Positions 1 through 4,759 of a stretch of 5,531 bases of DNA are shown piece after piece; position 1 is the stretch's first letter; each line of letters opens with the position of its first letter. A program made the translations under genes and the position numbers. The notes under the pieces were generated by a model. That model was given only the letters and a program-made list of their open reading frames with translations. It did no database searches and was not told the origin of the DNA. The stretch is from Ignavibacteria bacterium (lineage in GTDB: Bacteria > Bacteroidota > Ignavibacteria > Ignavibacteriales > Melioribacteraceae). The stretch spans positions 1 to 5,531 of the forward strand of contig DAIEQT010000179.1 of assembly GCA_027347545.1 (NCBI GenBank), in the 5' to 3' direction.

Positions 1-522
1 CTACTTTCCGGAACCATCTTTTCTCAGTCACTTTCTTTTGGTCCGCAGTTTGGGTTTGTAAAAACCAAAGACGCCGAAAAATCTGTTATGATGCCCGGTG
101 GCGCTATAAGGATTAATCTCGGCGGTTTGGGAATTGAAGGCGCCATGTATTACAAGAAGGATGATTATAATTATACTATTGGCACAGTTACTTCTACTAT
201 AACAACCAAAACTTATCCAATTATGCTCACCGCCCTTCTCAAAGTTCTGCCTATTATTCACGCAGAAGCCGGCATTGGCTGGTACAACACTCAAATTGAT
301 TACTCAAAACTTTCTACGGCGTGGGCTTCAATCAAAGAAGAGACCAAGAACGATTTTGCATATCACTTGGGTGCTGGAGCTGAATTGCCCGTCGGCAGTT
401 TCATCATCACCGGCGACGTGCGTTATGTATTTTACGAATTGAAATTAGATCAGCTTGCACAGCCAAAAAATCTTAAAAGTGATTTCTACGCCATTATGGT
501 TGGCGTAATGCTAAAACTATAA
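1..522 (+). CDS. Outer-membrane beta-barrel (porin-like) protein, 5' end missing
   Basis: The frame is open from the first base, so this is the C-terminal 173 residues of a gene that starts left of the window. The first residues (LLSGTIFSQSLSFGPQFGF) look like the end of a signal peptide with cleavage near FS|QS, so probably only 10-15 codons are missing. An internal ATG at 88 could be mistaken for the start, but it would remove this segment. The body alternates hydrophobic and polar residues with many Gly and aromatics, for example AIRINLGGLGIEGAMYY, HAEAGIGWY, FAYHLGAGAELPVGSFIITG and DVRYVFYELKLD. It ends in a short strand, YAIMVGVMLKL. This is the pattern of a small 8-stranded OmpX/OmpA-type barrel. 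The last residue is Leu rather than the more usual Phe or Trp. Ligand and role are unknown. It probably shares a transcript with the next gene, 17 nt downstream. Confidence 0.75.
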   Translation, partial: LLSGTIFSQSLSFGPQFGFVKTKDAEKSVMMPGGAIRINLGGLGIEGAMYYKKDDYNYTIGTVTSTITTKTYPIMLTALLKVLPIIHAEAGIGWYNTQIDYSKLSTAWASIKEETKNDFAYHLGAGAELPVGSFIITGDVRYVFYELKLDQLAQPKNLKSDFYAIMVGVMLKL

Positions 523-530
523 TTTATCGC

Positions 531-536
531 AGAGGA
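531..536 (+). promoter_or_regulatory. Ribosome binding site of the YhcH-family gene
   Basis: AGAGGA lies 3 nt before the ATG at 540, inside the 17-nt gap after the upstream stop. It supports translation from that ATG within a shared transcript. Confidence 0.5.
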
Positions 537-539
537 AAT

Positions 540-1085
540 ATGATATTCGACAATCTAAAAAACGCTCACTTATATTTTTCGTTAGGTGAAAAAATTCAAA
601 AAGCTCTCACCTATTTGCAGACTACAAATTTCTCAACTGTTGAACCGGGTACCTACGACATAGATGGAACTGATGTGTACGCAATTGTTAGCGATTACAA
701 CACGAAACCGCTGAGCAGCGGAAGATGGGAAGCTCACAAAAAGTACATTGATATTCAGTATGTTTTTGAAGGGAAAGAGAAAATTGGTTTTACAGAAACA
801 AAGAAAGTAATGCTGCTGGAAGAATATGATAACCGAAAAGATGTTGCAATCTATAAGGGCGAAGGACATTTTTTGAATGCCGAAGAAAATCATTTTTTCA
901 TTTTCTTCCCTACTGATATACATATGCCGGGAATCGCGATTAATATTCCTAAAGCTGTAAAGAAGGTTGTTGTTAAGGTTAGTACAGATTTTATAGAGCC
1001 GCAAGAAGAAGCGATGCAAGAAGTAGAACCGGTAGAGGAAACTCCGCCGCAAGTGGAAGAAAACTCTTCACAAGTTAGTGAATAA
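540..1085 (+). CDS. YhcH/YjgK/YiaL (DUF386) family protein with acidic C-terminal tail
   Basis: The 181-residue protein has a complete DUF386 cupin-like domain at about residues 1-148. It opens with MIFDNL and carries the family signatures GRWEAHKKYIDIQYVFEGKE (61-80) and FFPTDIHMPGIA (122-133). Glu64, His66 and His128 are the likely metal ligands. Characterised relatives are small metal-dependent sugar enzymes or subunits: E. coli YhcH/NanQ is an N-acetylneuraminate anomerase and EbgC is the beta subunit of evolved beta-galactosidase. A sugar-anomerase role is therefore plausible, but the substrate cannot be told here and no sugar-catabolic gene is visible. There is no signal peptide, so it should be cytosolic. 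Residues 149-181 form an extra tail with ten Glu, several Pro and Gln, and no Lys or Arg; family members usually stop near 150. The upstream barrel gene is 17 nt away, and the stop codon overlaps the start of the terminator. Confidence 0.88.
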   Translation: MIFDNLKNAHLYFSLGEKIQKALTYLQTTNFSTVEPGTYDIDGTDVYAIVSDYNTKPLSSGRWEAHKKYIDIQYVFEGKEKIGFTETKKVMLLEEYDNRKDVAIYKGEGHFLNAEENHFFIFFPTDIHMPGIAINIPKAVKKVVVKVSTDFIEPQEEAMQEVEPVEETPPQVEENSSQVSE

Positions 1086-1115
1086 AAAAAGACCGGCTTT
1101 TGCCGGTCTTTTTTT
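1084..1115. terminator. Bidirectional rho-independent terminator
   Basis: A perfect stem GACCGGC (1091-1097) / GCCGGTC (1102-1108) closes a TTTT loop. It is flanked by seven A (1084-1090) and seven T (1109-1115), so it gives a hairpin plus U-tract on either strand. It ends the plus-strand YhcH-family gene, whose stop codon it overlaps, and the minus-strand FKBP gene, whose stop lies 17 nt away. Confidence 0.92.
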
Positions 1116-1132
1116 GTAGATAAATCGTTTAA

Positions 1133-1897
1133 CTATTTTATTTCCAAAAGTTCTACTTCAAAAATTAATAATGATGCCGGAGGAATTGCGCCTTCTCTTC
1201 CATCCTCACCATAAGCTAATTCGTAAGGGATGTAAAATTCGAACTTATCGCCAACATGCATAAGCTGTAAACCTTCTGTCCATCCTTTAATTACTTGGTT
1301 TAGCGGAAACTCAGCCGGCTGATTTCTTTGTACTGATGAATCGAATACTTTTCCATCAATGAATTTTCCGGTGTAATGAACTTTAACTGTGCTTGTATCT
1401 TTGGGTGATACTGTGCCTGTACCTTTAGTAATAACTTTGTATTGCAAGCCGCTGGCAGTAACCATAACACCTTCGGCAGTTTTATTTTTAGCTAAGAAAG
1501 CACCCCCTTCCAATTTATTCTTTTCGATAAGCGGAGCCATTTCTTCACGTTTTCTGGCTTGCTCAGCTTTCATTTGTTCAGAACGGATAGCATTCATTCT
1601 ATCATTAAAGCCCATCATGGCTTTCTGCATTTCTTCAGGAGTACATTTCGAAGTTCCGGCAAGTCCGTCTTTCATCCCGGCAAGTAGTAAATCAAAATTG
1701 ATTTTCATGTTAGGGTCTTTAAGATTCATCGCAAGATTCTGCCCAATAGCATAGCTAACGGAATCATCCACAGTTTTAATTTCTACCATTACATTTTCCT
1801 TCTTAGGTGAGTTATCTTTTTTGGCGGCTGGTTTCTTTTGAGCCGTAGAAACTGCTACAACCATTAACAACAGTAAGAGTACGTTCAAGTATTTCAT
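1133..1897 (-). CDS. Secreted FKBP-type peptidyl-prolyl cis-trans isomerase (FkpA/Mip-like)
   Basis: This 254-residue protein should speed cis-trans isomerisation of Xaa-Pro bonds and act as a folding helper in the periplasm. Residues 1-19 are a signal peptide (MKYLNVLLLLLMVVAVSTA) with probable cleavage before Gln20. There is no lipobox Cys. A Lys-rich linker (21-35) leads to an FKBP_N-type helical domain (about 42-135, starting DSVSYAIGQNLAMNLK), which in Mip/FkpA relatives mediates dimerisation. The FKBP catalytic domain spans about 148-254. Active-site positions are visible: VHYTGKF (Tyr175), KVFDSS (Phe185, Asp186), QVIKGWTEGLQLM (Val202, Ile203, Trp206), AYGE (Tyr229), and IPPASLLIFEVELLEI (Phe246). 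The ATG at 1897 is chosen because a signal peptide begins there and GGAG lies 5 nt upstream. An in-frame ATG at 1945 would add 16 polar residues before the signal peptide and has no ribosome site. The gene is single, convergent with the YhcH-family gene and divergent from DUF1028. Confidence 0.95.
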   Translation of the reverse strand: MKYLNVLLLLLMVVAVSTAQKKPAAKKDNSPKKENVMVEIKTVDDSVSYAIGQNLAMNLKDPNMKINFDLLLAGMKDGLAGTSKCTPEEMQKAMMGFNDRMNAIRSEQMKAEQARKREEMAPLIEKNKLEGGAFLAKNKTAEGVMVTASGLQYKVITKGTGTVSPKDTSTVKVHYTGKFIDGKVFDSSVQRNQPAEFPLNQVIKGWTEGLQLMHVGDKFEFYIPYELAYGEDGREGAIPPASLLIFEVELLEIK

Positions 1898-1902
1898 TGT
1901 TT

Positions 1903-1906
1903 CTCC
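1903..1906 (-). promoter_or_regulatory. Ribosome binding site deciding the FKBP start
   Basis: On the minus strand GGAG stands 5 nt before the ATG at 1897. The competing ATG at 1945 has no such site, so this fixes the start at the signal peptide. Confidence 0.7.
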
Positions 1907-1932
1907 ATATTCTTTATGATTTTCGGGTGGTG

Positions 1933-1961
1933 AAAATAAGCCCATCAGCTTTGATAAGCAA
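1933..1961 (-). promoter_or_regulatory. Candidate promoter of the FKBP gene
   Basis: On the minus strand, TTGCTT (1961-1956) and TATTTT (1938-1933) are separated by 17 nt. Transcription would start near 1926, giving a leader of about 29 nt to the ATG at 1897. The boxes match the sigma-70 consensus only partly. Support comes from position and from the same spacing upstream of two other genes in the window. Confidence 0.33.
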
Positions 1962-2000
1962 ATTGACTATTCCTTTTAAAATATTTGATAAAATTGGAAT

Positions 2001-2040
2001 TGTCATATTGAGTCCCGACTTGTCGGGGCGAAATATCTAA
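2001..2040. repeat. REP-like palindromic intergenic element (single copy seen)
   Basis: This is an imperfect inverted repeat. The outer arms are ATATT (2005-2009) and AATAT (2032-2036). The inner arms are CCCGAC (2014-2019) and GTCGGG (2022-2027), extended by a G-T wobble and a G-C pair (2012-2013 with 2028-2029). Two mismatched positions separate the arms. The flanking TGTCAT...GAG...GAAATATCT wording resembles short palindromes I associate with intergenic regions of Bacteroidota-type genomes. It has no U-tract, lies between divergent genes, and so is not a terminator. Only one copy is in this window, so repeat status is inferred. Confidence 0.5.
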
Positions 2041-2057
2041 GCATTGGGACAAAGTTA

Positions 2058-2086
2058 TTGCCAATTTTTACGCAATCAACTAATTT
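2058..2086 (+). promoter_or_regulatory. Candidate promoter of the DUF1028 gene
   Basis: TTGCCA (2058-2063, five of six matches to TTGACA) and TAATTT (2081-2086) are 17 nt apart. The start point would be near 2093, leaving a leader of about 21 nt that contains the GGAG ribosome site. An AT-rich TATAAA at 2091-2096 is an alternative -10 box but has no good -35 at the right distance. Confidence 0.38.
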
Positions 2087-2100
2087 GTTTTATAAACTTT

Positions 2101-2104
2101 GGAG
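2101..2104 (+). promoter_or_regulatory. Ribosome binding site deciding the DUF1028 start
   Basis: GGAG lies 9 nt before the ATG at 2114. The in-frame TTG at 2099 would overlap this site and has no ribosome site of its own, so the ATG is preferred. Confidence 0.65.
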
Positions 2105-2113
2105 TATAAGACC

Positions 2114-3088
2114 ATGAGACGTACTTTTTTGTTCCTTATAGTTTTTTCCTTGTCAGTTTCAGCCCAAGCATATTTATCAACCTCTCCGCTGGCACATACA
2201 TATTCAATCGTAGCGTTCGATTCCGAAACCGGAGACATGGGCGTAGCTGTGCAATCACATTGGTTTTCTGTAGGATCAATTGTTACTTGGGGCGAAGCCG
2301 GAGTTGGCGTAGTTGCCACTCAGTCTTTTGTTAATCCCGCTTTTGGACCCGATGGTTTAGCACTTCTTAAAGCTGGAAAATCTCCGCAAGAAGCTGTTGA
2401 TGAGCTGACTAGAAAAGATGAAGGAAGAGATGTGCGCCAGCTTGCCATTCTTGATGCAAAAGGAAGAGTTGCAACTTGGACAGGCAAAAAGTGCATTCAG
2501 GCTGCCGGGCATATTACCGGAGCTAATTTTTCCGTTCAAGCAAACATGATGCTTAACGATAAAGTTTGGAGCGCAATGAATGAAGCGTTTACAAAAGCTA
2601 AAGGTAATTTGGCTGAAAGAATGATGGCGGCTCTTGAAGCGGCGCAAAGTGTTGGCGGAGATATACGCGGGAAACAATCTGCGGCAATGCTGGTTGTGCG
2701 TGCTAAATCAACCGGAAAAGTTTGGGAAGACAGATTGGTTGATCTCCGCGTTGAGGACAGCACAGAACCGTTAAAAGAATTGAGAAGATTGATAAATGTT
2801 CACTCAGCTTATGGACATATGAACAATGGTGATCTTGCAGTTGAAAAAAATGATATGGTAAAAGCGATGCAAGAATATTCTTCCGCGATGAGGATGTTTC
2901 CGCAAAATCTTGAAATGAAATATTGGACTGCAATTACTTTAGCCAACAAAGGTAAAGTTGATGAAGCGCTTCCAATGCTGAGAGAAATCTTTAAGAAAGA
3001 TAAAAACTGGAAAACATTAACAGAGCGTCTCGTACCGGTTGGTTTGTTAACAGTAAGTGAAGAAGATTTGAAAAAGATTTTGAAGTGA
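2114..3088 (+). CDS. Secreted DUF1028 (Ntn-hydrolase-like) protein with TPR-like C-terminus
   Basis: The 324-residue protein begins with a signal peptide (MRRTFLFLIVFSLSVSAQA), so it acts in the periplasm or outside the cell. Residues about 27-217 match the DUF1028 family closely: HTYSIVAFDSETGDMGVAVQ (28-47), GEAGVGVVATQ (60-70), GRDVRQLAILDAKGRVATWTG (104-124, shown in part), AGHITGANFSVQANMM (131-146), GGDIRGKQSAAMLVV (181-195) and DLRVEDSTEPLKELRRL (210-226). The family has an N-terminal-nucleophile hydrolase-like fold and no settled activity. Thr29 sits where cytosolic members have the residue after Met, so it could be a nucleophile exposed by processing; this is inference. Residues about 231-300 look like two TPR helix pairs (NNGDLAVEKNDMVKAMQEYS and LANKGKVDEALPMLREIFKK). 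The gene stands alone, divergent from FKBP and convergent with the protease unit. Confidence 0.9.
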   Translation: MRRTFLFLIVFSLSVSAQAYLSTSPLAHTYSIVAFDSETGDMGVAVQSHWFSVGSIVTWGEAGVGVVATQSFVNPAFGPDGLALLKAGKSPQEAVDELTRKDEGRDVRQLAILDAKGRVATWTGKKCIQAAGHITGANFSVQANMMLNDKVWSAMNEAFTKAKGNLAERMMAALEAAQSVGGDIRGKQSAAMLVVRAKSTGKVWEDRLVDLRVEDSTEPLKELRRLINVHSAYGHMNNGDLAVEKNDMVKAMQEYSSAMRMFPQNLEMKYWTAITLANKGKVDEALPMLREIFKKDKNWKTLTERLVPVGLLTVSEEDLKKILK

Positions 3089-3185
3089 GACCGCGAACAA
3101 GATAAATCTACTGCTCATTAATGATGTACTGTTGGGTGATATCAGCATCTTACTTTTTTACCGCTTTATTAACGTGACTGTAAAA

Positions 3186-3209
3186 AAAATGCCCAGTAAT
3201 GGGCATTTT
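3186..3209. terminator. Terminator hairpin between convergent units
   Basis: A 10-bp perfect stem AAAATGCCCA (3186-3195) / TGGGCATTTT (3200-3209) closes a GTAA loop. On the minus strand the stem is followed by eight T (complement of 3189-3182), a good U-tract for ending the unit from 4638 to 3232. On the plus strand only four T follow before a C, so termination of the DUF1028 transcript, whose stop is about 100 nt upstream, should be weaker. Confidence 0.82.
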
Positions 3210-3231
3210 CCATCAAAAAAATGTAAGGTAT

Positions 3232-3423
3232 TTATGAGACACTATAGTAATAGTTATCTTCTAAATTAATTGTTTCGGGTTCTTCCTGCAATCTTGAATA
3301 TTTTAATGAGAAATCTTCAATTTCAGCATAGTTTCCATCTTTAGTTAATTCAAGAAATTTAAGAAGAATTTCAATCTCTTTCTTTTCAAGAATTTGAACC
3401 TTATCGCCCAAATGATTCTCCAT
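3232..3423 (-). CDS. Small hypothetical protein, 63 residues
   Basis: I do not recognise this family. The protein starts MENHLGDKVQILEKKEIEIL, is rich in Glu, Lys and Leu, and is predicted largely helical in its first half. It has a Tyr-rich end (NYYYSVS, roughly) and neither signal peptide nor Cys. Evidence that it is real: an excellent ribosome site AGGAG 5 nt before the ATG at 3423, a location 42 nt after the protease stop on the same strand, and a terminator just downstream. A GTG at 3438 in frame is possible but would swallow the ribosome site. It is probably co-transcribed with the protease and could be a partner or regulator of it; that is inference from position only. Confidence 0.65.
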   Translation of the reverse strand: MENHLGDKVQILEKKEIEILLKFLELTKDGNYAEIEDFSLKYSRLQEEPETINLEDNYYYSVS

Positions 3424-3428
3424 TTGTA

Positions 3429-3433
3429 CTCCT
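3429..3433 (-). promoter_or_regulatory. Ribosome binding site of the 63-residue gene
   Basis: AGGAG on the minus strand is 5 nt from the ATG at 3423. It is among the strongest Shine-Dalgarno matches in the window and the main argument that the small gene is translated from that ATG. Confidence 0.7.
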
Positions 3434-3465
3434 AACACGTTTAATTCCTATAACAATATAACATT

Positions 3466-4638
3466 TTAAACAAATTTCTTCCCAATTTTGTTCTCGAGTT
3501 CATTACGAATCCCAATTAAATCAATAACAAAACCACATGTACAAGTAATTTTATCTTGCGATATTATCGAAATTTTCCCCTTTTTCTTTAAATCAATATC
3601 AATTTGAGATTCTTTTACGAATTTTCCATAAAGAGGTTGTTTCTTTTTACACTGTGGGCATTCTATCTCCGCTTCCACAATTTGAGATTTTTGAGGTACT
3701 GGAAAAATTGGGGAATTTTGGATTTGCGGGACTGCATTTCTGAATATTTTTTCATTTGCGGTTGCAAAAATTTTAAAAGTTGATGTTGTTTGGAGTAGCA
3801 AACGAATAACAGCTTGAATCCGATAAACAATCTCAGCTAATTTAATATCATCATCAATACGATTTATACGTAGTAAAGGTTTCAAATCGTGAATCTTTAG
3901 AGACCTACCGTGGCTACGCCACTTAGAATGGTCAACTAATTCTCTAGCAATTTCTTCAGCTCTATCTTTTTTCATTGTCTCTGTAACCACCAAAAGGCGT
4001 GTTTCTGTTCTATTCCAATCTCTAAATTTATATTTTGGTAGCCACTCTTTGATTAAATCTATAGCAAAATTAAGTGCATGATATACTCCATTTAACTCAC
4101 CAGGGCTTATTTGTGCTACCATAGTGGCATCAAAAGGATTTAATTTTCCCATTTTTTCAGCTTCTTCTCTTTTTGATTTTACCCATTCCATATAATCATG
4201 GGCTGATACAAACATTCTGCCAATTTTGACTTGTGCATCTATAGGTCCCAAACTTCCGCTTTCAGTCATACAAATCTCATTACCAGACATAACTAAAATT
4301 GTTCCAGCACTTTTCGCTTCTCCAGAGATTATAAATGAAACGTTATCAAATTTGCTATGAATACATTCCACAATTTCTTCTGCAGCTTCAGCGCTACCAC
4401 CTGGAGATTCAATATAGAAATCAAGTCTATTATTACTTACTCCAGATAAAATATCATTAATAACGAAGTAGTCATCCATACTCAAAGGTATCTCGGGAAT
4501 ATTCTTAGAGAAAGATGACGCATACACAAGCAGAAATGAATTTGTTTTCTTATTGTAATCAGCAATTAGTTTTAGAAGTTCAGTTTCCAATTGGTTAGCA
4601 CTAAGCCGTTTCCCTATGTATTCCCCTAGTATGCTCAT
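3466..4638 (-). CDS. SDH-family Clp-fold serine protease with C-terminal zinc ribbon
   Basis: The 390-residue protein matches the serine dehydrogenase proteinase (SDH_sah, ClpP/SppA-like crotonase fold) family. Key segments are LDFYIESPGGSAEAAEEIVE (72-91, oxyanion-hole Gly-Gly at 80-81), SGEAKSAGTILVMSGNEI (105-122, probable nucleophile Ser110) and SGSLGPIDAQ (127-136, the LGPID motif after the nucleophile). WRSHGRSLKIHDLKPL (240-255) supplies conserved-looking His243 and His250. A helical region follows to about 300, then a linker, then a C-terminal zinc-ribbon-like module with Cys327, Cys330, Cys366 and Cys368 (CPQC and CTC). There is no signal peptide or membrane segment, so unlike SppA it should be cytosolic. 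The ATG at 4638 follows AGGGTGGA at short spacing, and the next Met is residue 54, too late. The gene is AT-rich compared with its neighbours and heads a probable two-gene unit with the 63-residue protein. Substrate unknown. Confidence 0.85.
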   Translation of the reverse strand: MSILGEYIGKRLSANQLETELLKLIADYNKKTNSFLLVYASSFSKNIPEIPLSMDDYFVINDILSGVSNNRLDFYIESPGGSAEAAEEIVECIHSKFDNVSFIISGEAKSAGTILVMSGNEICMTESGSLGPIDAQVKIGRMFVSAHDYMEWVKSKREEAEKMGKLNPFDATMVAQISPGELNGVYHALNFAIDLIKEWLPKYKFRDWNRTETRLLVVTETMKKDRAEEIARELVDHSKWRSHGRSLKIHDLKPLLRINRIDDDIKLAEIVYRIQAVIRLLLQTTSTFKIFATANEKIFRNAVPQIQNSPIFPVPQKSQIVEAEIECPQCKKKQPLYGKFVKESQIDIDLKKKGKISIISQDKITCTCGFVIDLIGIRNELENKIGKKFV

Positions 4639-4662
4639 ATTCCACCCTGTTATTCTTTGAAC

Positions 4663-4691
4663 AAAATAGTAATAAGTACTAATTACCGCAA
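4663..4691 (-). promoter_or_regulatory. Candidate promoter of the protease unit
   Basis: On the minus strand TTGCGG (4691-4686) and TATTTT (4668-4663) are 17 nt apart. The start point would be near 4656, about 18 nt before the ATG at 4638. A TATACT (4716-4711) further upstream is an alternative -10 box, but no good -35 stands 16-18 nt before it. Confidence 0.33.
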
Positions 4692-4759
4692 TATTGAATC
4701 ATCAGTTTTTAGTATAAAAAAAGTTTAAGGTCAGAAGTCGAATTAATTATATACTACTA

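Noticed and set aside
633..1052. Long open frame on the minus strand within the YhcH-family gene
   Set aside because: It is antisense to a well-recognised family protein, its translation is low-complexity and Phe/Asn rich, and it has no family match.
1389..1754. Open frame of 121 codons on the plus strand opposite the FKBP gene
   Set aside because: It lies wholly opposite a clearly coding FKBP domain and shows no recognisable motif or ribosome site.
1898..1945. Longer FKBP start at the ATG at 1945
   Set aside because: It would put 16 polar residues before a clear signal peptide, lacks a ribosome site and overlaps the candidate -10 box.
2099..2113. TTG start of the DUF1028 gene
   Set aside because: It overlaps the GGAG that serves the ATG at 2114, and the signal peptide begins properly at that ATG.
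3115..3124. Ten-base perfect palindrome TCATTAATGA after the DUF1028 stop
   Set aside because: It is short and AT-rich, lies downstream of a gene rather than in a promoter, and is expected by chance at this composition.
4711..4716. TATACT as -10 box for the protease unit
   Set aside because: It is a good hexamer but no acceptable -35 lies 16-18 nt upstream, and the leader would be about 65 nt. The TTGCGG-17-TATTTT pair fits better.
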